DNA of 64,000 nucleotides from Dactylellina haptotyla (taxonomy: Eukaryota; Ascomycota; Orbiliomycetes; Orbiliales; Orbiliaceae). Below the pieces are notes generated by a model, which searched no databases, had not been told where the DNA came from, and was given only the letters and a program-made list of their open reading frames with translations. The stretch is from the NCBI GenBank assembly GCA_031310005.1, contig CM062384.1, forward strand, positions 62,001 to 126,000, in the 5' to 3' direction. Shown piece by piece: positions 1 through 10,885 of this stretch (its first letter is position 1; each line of letters starts with the position of its first letter). Made by a program: the position numbers and the translations under genes.

Positions 1-357
1 AATAACCGAGCACGGTTTTTGGGATTTTTTAGGCATCCGAAGGCGAGAGTTTATGTCGTATGTACGCGGTTCTCTGAGAATCTAGATCAACAGTTTACTC
101 TATACGAAATATTATCTTGTAACCAATATATCTATAAATACTATGGACATTCGCCCTTCTTCTCCTCCTACCAGTCCAGGCTACTCAGTGCCCCCTTCTT
201 CCATACTCCTATACCCTGAACGGTACCGTGCACAGTCTTTCTTTTACAGCCCTCATAGCACACTCTCACGGAGTGGTCACTCTTTATTTAAAAGAATTTA
301 TTATCCTTCATTTAGAACTGTGCCACCTGAGGTCCCAATACCAGACTGCATACAGCC
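1..357. other. intergenic, upstream of Egh16-like gene
   Basis: No gene is supported here. Short open frames lie in several phases without family signal. The stretch probably holds the promoter and leader of the gene starting at 358. Confidence 0.5.
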
Positions 358-1746
358 ATGCTTGTATCCACTCCTATCGCAGTCGCGTTACTGCAAGTGT
401 TTACCCTTTTTCCTTCAGAAGTGTCCGCCCACGCCAAACCAATTTTTGTTTGGGGGAATAATAAAGCAACAGTCAAAGTTCCAGGCTTTGGTGTCGATCG
501 GGCAAATATACCTCTCGGTGGACAAAGCTTGCATCCATATCAATTTGATGTCCCTGTATTTTCAAGCCCCGTCGTTCCAAATCCAAAAGTTCCTCGTGTA
601 TGGCTAAGCCAAGGGTGCGGTTCGACTGTCGGTATCGTCGATGCCTATTGGAGCAAACATGATCGCGGAAGATGGTCTGGAGCTTCCCTCGATTCGAAGA
701 ACTGGTGGTACTACGCTCAATATATTCCAAACGATCTTTCAGCCTATATACCTCAGCGAACAATCACCGCAAATTTAGCTAAATCCAATAAGCTTCCAAC
801 AGTCTACCCAGGTGGCCCTCTTGTCATGCAGATCTATACGGTCAATCAGGACGGTGCCGGTCCGTTTCGTTGCAGAATCGATGAAACTGGAGATGGTAAT
901 CACTTTGGCAAATGGTTGGGTATTAACCCCAAGTACCAGGTTCCTCCACTGGAAACTAACCTATATTCGGTTCTTTATTCTCGAATTGGCCAAATGGGCT
1001 ATGTTCAGATCGATGTTCCAAAAAAGACCGTTTGTAGAGGATCATACGGTGGAGTGAATAATATCTGCCTGGTGCGCTGCGAGAATTATGCCAAAAACGG
1101 ACCATTTGGAGGATGTATGGCTTTCCAACTATTGCCGCCCAAGGGAACGCCAACTACTACCATGGTCAGCTCAATTGACAAGACTACCGTTGTCGTGTCC
1201 GATGGTCAAACTGAAACGGTTACCGTTCCAACTACAGTCACCGTAACTGCTCCGGTGCAAACGGTTGAATATGTTACCATCAGCGATGAAGACGAATACA
1301 GTGTCCCTACTCAAACCGGTAATCCGGGATACAATATCAACGGCGGCAAACCTGAGTATAGGTATAAAAAGCGTTCAACTGTCAATGAAGAAGGAGGAAC
1401 GGAAGAAATGGAGAAGCGCGAAATCGACCATGCGAATGTCGAGCCTGGGGAGTATTTCGAGAAACGTGCTTTCAATCCAGAGGAGATGTTGAACGAACTA
1501 CGAAAGCGTGCGCAGGAAGATGTCGAAAAGCGTGATGATGAAGAAATGGAATCGCCCCCAGCTTCGAAGAATCTTGAACGTGAGGCGAAATTACTAAGAA
1601 GGATTCAGGATGAAACCATTCCTTCAGACGAGGAGATGATGAAGCAGAATCAAGTTGGCACGGATCCCAAGGAGGAATCCGAGGCCAAGCAGAGAGTGGA
1701 GGCTAAGCAGAAATCCAAGTCCGCTGCGCATAAAAACAAAATCTAG
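358..1746 (+). CDS. Egh16-like (Mas1/Cas1/Gas1-type) secreted protein with dibasic-rich tail
   Basis: Single exon, 462 aa. Residues 1-24 form a signal peptide ending at SEVSA, followed by HAKPIFVWGNN, the mature N-terminus typical of the Egh16-like family (appressorium-associated proteins of powdery mildews, Magnaporthe and Colletotrichum). Other family marks are NQDGAGPFRCRID (about 163-175), NNICLVRCENY (about 234-244) and GPFGGCMAFQL. The start at 358 is chosen because it begins the signal peptide. After the domain comes a Thr/Val-rich linker (about 262-310), then a highly charged tail with Lys-Arg pairs ending at 339, 354, 370, 384 and 392 and an Arg-Arg at 414-415. These look like kexin sites; ordinary family members end soon after the domain. 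Secretion is inferred and the molecular activity of the family is not known to me. The appressorium role comes from relatives only. Confidence 0.85.
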   Translation: MLVSTPIAVALLQVFTLFPSEVSAHAKPIFVWGNNKATVKVPGFGVDRANIPLGGQSLHPYQFDVPVFSSPVVPNPKVPRVWLSQGCGSTVGIVDAYWSKHDRGRWSGASLDSKNWWYYAQYIPNDLSAYIPQRTITANLAKSNKLPTVYPGGPLVMQIYTVNQDGAGPFRCRIDETGDGNHFGKWLGINPKYQVPPLETNLYSVLYSRIGQMGYVQIDVPKKTVCRGSYGGVNNICLVRCENYAKNGPFGGCMAFQLLPPKGTPTTTMVSSIDKTTVVVSDGQTETVTVPTTVTVTAPVQTVEYVTISDEDEYSVPTQTGNPGYNINGGKPEYRYKKRSTVNEEGGTEEMEKREIDHANVEPGEYFEKRAFNPEEMLNELRKRAQEDVEKRDDEEMESPPASKNLEREAKLLRRIQDETIPSDEEMMKQNQVGTDPKEESEAKQRVEAKQKSKSAAHKNKI

Positions 1747-3980
1747 CTAACAAATTGAGATTCTCCTATGGGTGGGAAAAGTCGGAGCCGAGCGATATGC
1801 GCAACCGACAACTTATATACTTGCGGGAAGTTTGTCTTTGCGACCTGTTGTTTATCTCTATCCCTCATCAGCTTCGAGTTGTATCCTTCTCTAACAGGCT
1901 TATCCGTGTCATTTTAAACTTGAAACTGACCATGCATTTACGTCAAGAGCTCCATTGTTTTAAGATTTAGATTCAAACCATATACTTTTTTTTCGCTCAC
2001 TAGATCGACTTAGACTTGGCTTACTTTTGTTATATATGCGAGTTGACATGTATTTTCTCCCATTTCATTTGTCTTTGAAGTCCGTTGCGTCATGTACACA
2101 ATTATAGATTTTATAAAACGTGTTCGAATTTGATTTATAGAATTTTAACTTGACGCTAGATGAGCCAGTAACAGCAGCCAATGGAAAATTACAAGAAATA
2201 CTTGAAACTAAAATAAGTAAAATAAACTATTATATTCTCAGAGAAACCCCATTCAATGTTTCGAGATCTGCTTAGTTCAGCCGCTCGATAGATCTAGACT
2301 AGATGATCGATCTAGATCGTGTTCGCTCGCTTCCCGCCCGGGTGGGCCGGGTCCAGAGCCGCATAGGCACCAACACCAGGACGACCACTAAAACCAAAAA
2401 CACCAAAACACCACAATTTCAACACACCACCAAATTATAAAATTTTGAATATGAAAATTATTATTTAAAGAATTTTAAAAGCAGATATACAAATTAAAAC
2501 TTCAAACTAAGGCCTTTTATTTGATACTATAATCATTCTATTATTATTAATATTGCTTATTTCTTATTAATTTATCAATAGTGAGCATTATTATACTCAG
2601 ACTATTCGTTTGCAAACCTAACGTATAGAGGTATGGTAAAATAGTATATTTGTCTACTGTTTCAACGGGCGGTATCTACGTTACTCAGAAAGCGTAGAGT
2701 TTGTATTTGACTTTCTTTTGAAGCCTAAGCCGAGGTGACATTTTTAGTGTGATAGCTCCAGCAAGAATATAAATTCGGGAACACCAACAGCGAAGATGTT
2801 CCTGTTCTTCCCTGGGCGCTGACCCAAACCGTGATCTTGGATTCAATCTCGATTGACGCGTACGATATCCACCGACAAGTTATATTTTTTCCGTAATGTT
2901 AAAGCGTAGTAAACCGTAAATGAGCACTGGTTGTAGCAAAATTTCGTGTTGTGCACTCAGCCATGTCTCCACCACGAGACGTAAGCCCCAATATAATATC
3001 TGCTGCAAATATTGCCAAAGTTGGAAAGCACGTTGAACGTGGTAATCACTAGAGTAATATAAAATGGATGTCCGCGATCAGATATCCTAGAGTCCATGAG
3101 GTTGATCTGGCCAGCATATTTGGGAGACAGGGAGAATTTTGGTTTACGAGACCATTCGGGAGTACCGTCTAGTACTGAAGAGATATCGCCCCTCACACCA
3201 ACGTCAGTAAGAAATTTCAATATTTCAGCTGAAGTGAAACCCATTCATAATTCGAACGCGAGAAAATGCCAAGAGATTGAGCGTCAAGCCAACGCTCAGC
3301 TTCTCAAGAACACATGACTTAACGCATGAAGCGGATTATCCGAACTCCTAATGAACAACAGCAATCTAAATCTGAAGGCGGATGTCTGTCGAAAGAGTGG
3401 AATATCTTCAACTCGAAGCCCGTTTCTTGGAGCAGGTGTTACCAGTTTTCTTTAGACTGTACGGCAAATCCGGCACGGTCCCTTAATTTAACATTGTTCA
3501 GCTGGCCGCATTGGGTAACGCACTTTGCTTAGAATGCAACTTGCAGAAAGCCCGGTTATGCTAGGCATAGAACTGCAGATTTGGAGCACTGCAGATTTCA
3601 AACATCAACTAACAAAAAGCTCCTTTATCCAATCATTTACTGATTTACTTGCGCAAAGTGGGTCAGTTGAGAAACGGCGAAACCGTGGTGGCGTTCGTAC
3701 AACAACAGCCAGCCCTCAGAAGTCCGTTCCGAAATAGTTATTCCCAGAAAAAGCGAACGTATGGTCGTGTAAGTTTTCAGCTTGCAGTATAATCTTGTTT
3801 CCAAAGTTTGTTTCTCAAGGCTTCAGGTTCATTGGTCAGCGGCGCTCATACTATTTCCTATATTACTAAACGAAAAATATATATAGTTCTAGAAGGGGGA
3901 TCATCAGGGTGGTCAAGTTGTTTCTCCCCGGTATTAATTTTAATAATATATTAAGTGCTCTATAAAACTCTTGTTAAGAA
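1747..3980. other. intergenic, AT-rich
   Basis: About 2.2 kb with no supported gene. It is strongly AT-rich around 2400-2650, with a short GC-rich island near 2325-2360. Around 2285-2320 several copies of the hexamers TCTAGA, GATCTA and ATCGAT cluster closely. Small frames at 2957-3737 overlap on both strands and show no family feature. Confidence 0.45.
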
Positions 3981-5525
3981 ATGCGGCTCTTATCAATTAT
4001 TCTTTTAACCTCAATCCGACTCGGGTTTACAGTGGCTGGAAAGTGTAAAGACCCACCTACTTCATGCGCGTTGATAACTTCGAACCTTGCATCTATTGCG
4101 TCCTGTTCTTCATTCATATGTGAGTCGGTTTCTCTTCTAGCGATAGTGCTACGAGATCTTTACTCATGTTTATCCAGCAAGTAAAAATCTCAAAACATCA
4201 TCTTGCTCCATCGTAGTTACGGCTGCGACACCGACGTCCACCAAATGGGTGACGGAAATAGCTAAACAAACCACGACCTTACTGTCTACTTCTACCAAAA
4301 TCATCTCCAAGAAAGGGGTAGGTACTGATACTGTAATATACTTGACCAACACGATAACGAATACTATCACCACCACGAACATCAACGTTCAATATGAAAC
4401 AATCACGTCCTACGAGGCAGTGGCGTACGTGTATTTTTATTCAGAGATTTCTAAAAGGTGCGCTAAGCTGAGTAATATAGAACTGAGTCTACCACTGTCA
4501 CGGCAACAGAGACATCGTACGAGGATGAGAGTATCTGGTGGCGTCTCGCAAAAAGACAGAATTTGCCTTCTGACTGCTGTAAGTCTCACATAGATCGGCC
4601 TAACTTTTCCCATCTAATATGAAAGCTTTGACCAGCGTGTTTGTTTACATCTACCTTTACTATCACAACAACTCCAAAAACATCGATTATTACTACGACA
4701 TCTTTGAGTACTAGTACGGTTCAGAAGATCTCACAAATCAAGGAAACGGTCACCTCGCTCTACGGAGGCGCAACGGCGACTAGCATAGTTACAGCCTATG
4801 CTCTTGAGTCCGCTACCGAACAGAGCGAGTCATGGTCCACCGTTACGACCACCATTTCGACGACTTCCACAGATATCAGTACAACTTGGACCACAGTAAC
4901 GGCTCTGCCGACACCTGGCAAGACCTGTAACAACGCGGGTATATCTTTCGCGGTCTACAATATCGAAATCGGGAGATCTGATGACCTCTGGTCAAACTTC
5001 TATCCCGAAATAATCAAGAGCGCGCAGCCTGTTACAAACTTCTTCAACACGCCAGGGGTAACCGACCAGATAGGGATCACCATTGACAATCCGTGGTTGG
5101 GCTATTTCGTCTACAATCAATTTTATCTTGCCAAAACCTCCATGATTGTCAACCATAAATTCTATTTTCTAGCTCAGTACGATGGCGAATATATTTTTTC
5201 TTCAAGCTCTGTCGACGATGGAATTTGGTTCTGGATTGGATCAAACGCCTACAGCGGATGGGGTAGAGCGAATCCAACTTGGTTTCAAGTACCAGGAGCC
5301 CGGATAGGTGCACCGGTGAACTATAAAAAGACCCTAGAAAAAGGGAAAATGTACCCGATCCGCATCGTCTGGGGAAATTCAGGAGGTTATGGGTATCTAG
5401 ACTTCAGTATCACAGACCCAACTGGCGTGAAGGTGATGGAGCCGGGTAAGGCGTCAACTTTGGTTGTGCAATACGACTGTATAGGCTTTTACCCCTCATT
5501 CCCACCCTTTGGTTCTGAGATTTAG
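3981..5525 (+). CDS. GLEYA-domain adhesin-like secreted protein
   Basis: Four exons read from splice sites with consistent phase: 3981-4119, 4178-4424, 4481-4578, 4636-5525; 457 aa. Introns start GTGAGT, GTACGT and GTAAGT and are 56-58 bp long. Residues 1-20 are a signal peptide (MRLLSIILLTSIRLGFTVAG). The middle is a long Ser/Thr-rich region typical of glycosylated cell-wall stalks. The C-terminal ~190 residues match the GLEYA (PA14-like) adhesin domain: FFNTPGVTDQIGI, NPWLGYFVYNQFYL, the sheet segment FYFLAQYDGEYIFSSSSVDDG followed by WFWIG, and YPIRIVWGNSGGYGYLDFSI. Family members bind glycans and mediate surface attachment; ligand specificity cannot be read here. No GPI signal is seen. 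It lies between the Egh16-like gene and the GT61 gene, all on +, in AT-rich surroundings. Confidence 0.8.
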
Positions 5526-7541
5526 CTTTCTTATTAATGCGTAGTGGATGCTTTATAATATTCGGAGAATCGCGCTATCTCAACGTGACGCTTTATTTTT
5601 CCTTTTCGTGATGCGTATAATCTATTAGTCAGTAATGGAACCAATCACTAAGGGATCGGTTTCGACAGCAGAGTTTTCTATCCTACTGTGACACATTTAT
5701 AGCAATGCAGTGTGTGCTGTTAGGCGAGACAAGGATGAGAGCCTAGAGTCTTTTGCTAAATAAAGTTGTAATGCTGACCGAATGACATGAGACTCTTAGC
5801 ATAAGATCGGAATAATCTCGTTGCTAGATGCTGGTGTTAACGTGTTGCCCTGTGTAAGATTGGACGAGAATTAGGCTCACTCCGGGACAACACAAAATTA
5901 ACCTTGACGAGAGGCGTCATAAGACTCGCCGAGATTGAGCAGTAACCACCAGTGGTTAATAGAGAAAGAGTGGCTCCTATCAAAAACTTGTAGACTAATT
6001 CACCCTGCCAGATCTTAGGAACGTGTTGATGTTCAGAAAAACCCCATTACATCGCTAGCTGATTGATATCTAGAAAAGATATACCAGAACCCGCCTAAGA
6101 GATTGAAAGGCTTGATAAACTGAACAAAGTTCCAGCAATTGCTAGAAAATATCATTTCCAAGCCATTCTCTGGATTTAGATGTCAATTACCCCAGGTGAC
6201 TCTCTATCTTTCCCCCCCCTCTTCTCCTCATGTTAGATATTGGGTTTTTTTCTAAACAACTATGATGATCCAAAGCCTCTTCCCAAAAGCCGATATCATG
6301 GCCTCTTATAATGTGTTGTCACGGAACTGTTTCCCAATGCGGAAATGCAACATTAATATTGGGGATCTAAAAATCCCCGTCGTTGGAAAGAAAATTCTTG
6401 ACGAGAAATCTCTCTAGAACTCTATTTAGTTACTGGTAAGGTACTTTGAGAGTTCGTCGTGATGCAGATTAAATTACTCTAATAGCAGTGGTAATAAAAG
6501 GGGGCGTTACATGGGATATTAACCGAGTACAAATTATATCTGAAAGAACACTCCATACATTTAGCCGGGCCGGCTTACCGCTTTCTTCGAGTTTGATTCC
6601 AAGGGGTTTTTATTATACTCTGTCTTTATATTGAAAGTACCCTACATATAAGTCTACTTACCCTCTCACGGAGGCGTCTATAACCGTGGTCGAACCGTGG
6701 GCATTGCATTATGTGAGTGTTACCAGCTGTGATCTCTATCGCACTGTCTGCAAATAAGCGATGCCAAGCGAGGCTTATCTCAAACGCACCAGTGTCTTGA
6801 ACCCTCCAGATGCAACCAGGAATCGAAAGTTCTAAGTTCAATATATCTTATGCCTTAATTTTCCTCTTCCAAGCAATTGAAACGAGGCCTATATTTGCTT
6901 CCTAACCCTCTAGGGTTGAACAGACACGCCTCCGCCCGCCTCTAGGGGTTGGCGATGAATAAAATAGGTGATTGTTGCACACAATCTCCCATAACTAGTA
7001 GCGGCCCAGAAGTCTAGGCGTGTCGCACAACACAACCCTTTTTGAAACTTTTTTTGAAAGTTTGGACGACGGTGCGGCGAAACAAGGTTCTGTGTTATAC
7101 GAGTGCGAGGGTGGCGGGATGCCTAGGGCTCTTCATAGGTGTTTTTTGAGGGAGAAGCGGATTGTGCTATAAAGAAGAGGTCACTTGGTCGTACATATCC
7201 ATGCACTCGAAGCTTTAGCCTGCCTGGTGGCGCAAGGAGTTGGGTTCATTCCCTGTAATATTTCGGTTCCAATAATATAATAATACGAACTCATAGCTAT
7301 ATATGGGGAAAAAAACGTTTTCTTGCCGGAAATTTTGGCTACGCCCCTAGTTATCCGGGTATATATTATTTACGTGGACCAACGCTTACATATTTCTCGC
7401 CCCTTTCAAACCATTACTGACGAGCGACTTAGTACAATTCATCTTACTCGTTGGGTTATGGAGACTCTGTTCCAATTTTAATAGTAAATACCAATATTTA
7501 ATCACGATATTAGGTCAGTATAGCAATCAGAGATTCTTGTT
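5526..7541. other. intergenic, AT-rich
   Basis: Two kilobases with no supported gene; short frames only. A C-tract and mixed T-tracts lie near 6211-6255. The last few hundred bases should contain the promoter of the GT61 gene. Confidence 0.45.
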
Positions 7542-9110
7542 GTGATGCTAGCGCAGTATAGTGGGAGGAAAGTCCGACAGCTTCCTCTTATCTACGTGTT
7601 AGTAGCAGCGATTATAATCACTGTTCCTTTCCTATACTTCCAGTCGTCGACTGCGGAGTATTTGCCGATATGCAGAACCAAAGTGCCGGTATCCGAAGGG
7701 GCATCATCGACATCTCAGATATCAACGCTCCCCACGGCCTCCACCCTTACCCCTATCTCTCTTTCTTCACTTGAACTTCCGTCCGATTACAGCCTCAGTC
7801 CTGACCAGGAAATGTGCGAGAGAATGTATGGCCGCGGTTACTTTACTCATATCGAAAAGCATCAGCACACGTACTGCGAAAGCTCTTCTTCGAGCTTTCT
7901 ACAGTGTTTTTCAGCTCCCCGACTTCCCCTCCCATGGATGTCCCAATGGAGTTCTGTGACTGGAGACCCGTTTTGCATTGCGCAAGGCGTGTATTTCAAT
8001 AACACTGGAGGAAATAAGCAACATTTCAAAGCGCACTGCAACACTAGACCGGACACCGTGGAATTCGAGGAATATTGGGGTGGTAGTGGTGTTGGTGGCG
8101 AGTTCAAAGCTCATTGGGACCTAAAGACGGGAACTCCAGGGTGCAACAAGGATCAGAATAATGGCGAGTGGCTCTTTGTTATCAAAAGAGAGGAATCAAC
8201 AAATATTTGGCACAATATTATGGGTCTCTGGCAAGCCATGATTACGCTGGACGCCATGCAAGTTGTCAGAAACCCTGCCACGGGTAGGCCCTGGATGAGC
8301 AAAGAAGATGTCGCGTCGATGCGTATTGTTTTCGATGACGACATACCACCTCAGGATCTTGACGACTGGTGGAAAATACTGAACGGCAAGGCCCCAGTTA
8401 AAGTCAAAGACCTTGAAAAAGGTGCATGTTATGGTAACGTGTTACTTCCACTACCTGGCTCGAGCAGCCCATTTTGGGCCGCCTTGGTTGAGACGGTATA
8501 CCACGAGCCCTGCCAGTCGTCAATCTTGATAGATGTCTTCCGGCGGCGTGTCTTCCAGCACTTGGGTATCAAGCCGCGGCCGCTCAATATACTACCAGAA
8601 GAGAATCTTAAAATTACTTTCGTAAACCGAACGCGTACCCGCAAGCTCTGGAACGCCGAGGCTTTGATGGAGAAGGTCCGCATGCGGTATCCCAAGTCTC
8701 GAGTCAACGTAACCGACTTTGGGACTCTGCCCTTACGTGACCAAGTCGTACTCGCAGCTGAATCAGATGTATTCATCGGTCATTATGGCGCAGGATTGGT
8801 ACACCTACTCTTCTTGCCTCCGGGCGCAGCAACCGTCGAAATCACAAGCAATCGTTCCCGCAAGTTCCGGACCATCACGAACATGCGCGGCATTGTGCGC
8901 TTCGAGGCCGACTGTCTCGAAGAGCCCGAGTACAAGCACATTGTTGAGGGGACACCGATACCGCCAGGGTGGCATTCGGGCATGGATGATGCAAACTGGC
9001 AGAAGCGAGAGTATGCATATATGGTCGAGGATGAGTTTCTTGGGTGGGTGGATGCCGCAGTAAGGAGCCAACGAAATAGGCGGTATACTGCAATGCCGGA
9101 ATTCTACTAA
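7542..9110 (+). CDS. GT61-family (DUF563) glycosyltransferase, type II membrane protein
   Basis: Single exon, 522 aa. A cytoplasmic N-terminus (MMLAQYSGRKVRQ) precedes one hydrophobic segment at about 15-33 (LPLIYVLVAAIIITVPFLY), then a Ser/Thr-rich stem (about 50-80) and a luminal catalytic domain, the architecture of a Golgi/ER transferase. The C-terminal half carries the DUF563/GT61 signature: FVNRTRTRKLWN, then LRDQVVLAAESDVFIGHYGAG followed by LVHLLFLPPGA (about 397-430). Relatives add xylose or GlcNAc to glycans or proteins; the donor and acceptor here cannot be assigned. Cysteines before the domain (CERMYG, TYCES, FLQCF) may form disulfides in the lumen. The reading frame is intact, and the start is the first Met before the membrane helix. 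Confidence 0.85.
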   Translation: MMLAQYSGRKVRQLPLIYVLVAAIIITVPFLYFQSSTAEYLPICRTKVPVSEGASSTSQISTLPTASTLTPISLSSLELPSDYSLSPDQEMCERMYGRGYFTHIEKHQHTYCESSSSSFLQCFSAPRLPLPWMSQWSSVTGDPFCIAQGVYFNNTGGNKQHFKAHCNTRPDTVEFEEYWGGSGVGGEFKAHWDLKTGTPGCNKDQNNGEWLFVIKREESTNIWHNIMGLWQAMITLDAMQVVRNPATGRPWMSKEDVASMRIVFDDDIPPQDLDDWWKILNGKAPVKVKDLEKGACYGNVLLPLPGSSSPFWAALVETVYHEPCQSSILIDVFRRRVFQHLGIKPRPLNILPEENLKITFVNRTRTRKLWNAEALMEKVRMRYPKSRVNVTDFGTLPLRDQVVLAAESDVFIGHYGAGLVHLLFLPPGAATVEITSNRSRKFRTITNMRGIVRFEADCLEEPEYKHIVEGTPIPPGWHSGMDDANWQKREYAYMVEDEFLGWVDAAVRSQRNRRYTAMPEFY

Positions 9111-10885
9111 ACTATAAGTACTACCGAAGAATTCTTTTTGAAATTTACTAATACGTATAAGTTTGAGTATAATCGACGTTTGCGTCGACTTTATAGAGGC
9201 ATCTTGATTTTTTTAATAAGAGTTCGAATCTGTAGATCTGAGACTTGATTGTGTATCCTATTTGCGTTATTGGAATAGAGTTTATGCAGGCCGTATAGCA
9301 CAATGAATTGCACTGGTACATATAAGTATTACAAAAGCATATTGTTTTGAGGGTCATATTCTAATCTTTCGCGCGACATGGTGATGTAGAAATATATGGA
9401 CTATGAGAACGAAGATCATATTCACATAACGATTACAACTATGGAAGAAGAAGGATTGCGATAGGGAAATAATCTCAGGGTAGTTTACATCTATCTTAAA
9501 TTTTGAAGATTTTGACTGCTTTTATAGATCCGAAGTTGGTTTAGAATTTAAATGGCCTGATAGTCGAGTCTGGAGTTATTAGAAGTAACATAAGCCCACA
9601 ATATTTGAAATTCGAAGTCTGTATCTAGATCGCAGAGAATGAAACAAATTGGCACAAAGTTTTAGCCTTTCACCCTCTTTCTCTCTTAATTTTCGTGCAG
9701 ATTAAAAGTCTCATATGTTACTGCGTCTAGCCAAACCTTGGGCGCATTAAGCGCAACCTTAGAACTGCCGTGACGATAGTGCGATATCACATAGCATTAA
9801 CAGCTGCCATCTGGGCCTGACAGTATCTCCGAAATGCTGAAGAAGCTGAATCGGAAATTTATTAATAATTTTTAGATCTTTAGCGACAATGTTTAGTCAC
9901 TTACACTCAGCAAATGTTATGTCTATAAGACCAGGCACCGGGCCCGTCAGAGCATCTTCGCCAGAGACTGAATTTAATTCATAAAGAACTTCCAATCGTA
10001 TCTTATTGTTGAATTGCAGGACTTTCTTCGGAAATTCCTTGACTAACGGATTTTAGCCTTAGTATAGTTGCTTGAGATGATAAACTTACTAGAAAAGTAT
10101 ATAAAGCTGTTGCCCGTTTCACCATATACCCAACATAAGAATTCTTTTCTCATCAAATCCTGGTAAAAGGCAAAGGATCCATTTTTCCGGACGAAAATCG
10201 GGTGCGAGTTTCGCCGGAGTATGGATTTACTTTGTTCTTGTGGTCTAAGCGTGAGCTCCATGAAGTTGGATATTTCGCCGTTGTCTCGCACCGCAAGCCA
10301 GTATGGACACATCACTTTTATGATTGGGAAACCTAATTGTGACGAAATTTCAGCCAAATGTTTTTGAAAAACGGAAGATTAATCAGTCGGCATACTGTTA
10401 ATGGCGCCAATTCCATAATCCAAGAGTGATGACGTAGAGCACGACCAATCGCGGCCAACATCGCCGTCAAATTGGCGACTACCGTAAGGATGGCTAAGCA
10501 TATCTTTTACTCTATAACACGGCACCTTTGTCGTATTATCGAGTGCGAGGGAACTCAACGTGTTTACTAATAACGTTTAGTCTTAGCAGGACCTTTAACT
10601 AAGTCGTATCAAGATTTATCCTACCAAACGATGTTTTGACTATCTGTTCGTTACTGGTTGTCTGTATCTCGACAACACGCCGCTCGAAAAAGAGTTCAGA
10701 GTCAAAAATATGGACTTCCTGGTTCGGATTCTTCGATCTGCTGGGCAGCTGGGGTTAGATCTATCAACACAACACAGGAAGTGGGGCCGCCCTAACACTT
10801 ACGAGGAATATACATGTCTTTCAAGGTTCAGTTCGTCCGGGTCTTTCTGGAAAATCCACCTGTAAAAGTCTTGGAAATCTGAGAG
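9111..10885. other. intergenic, AT-rich
   Basis: About 1.8 kb without a supported gene. One minus-strand frame at 10043-10357 (104 codons) is open, but shows no signal peptide, motif or family resemblance, so I do not call it. The region separates the convergent 3' ends of the GT61 gene and the orphan gene. Confidence 0.45.

Noticed and set aside
2280-2320. Dense TCTAGA/GATCTA/ATCGAT motifs as a recombination or insertion site
   Set aside because: Overlapping hexamers built from the same few bases; no flanking direct repeats or element termini found.
10043-10357. 104-codon minus-strand frame
   Set aside because: Could be a tiny gene or a further exon, but the orphan gene upstream already ends with a stop at 10886 and the frame has no recognisable feature.
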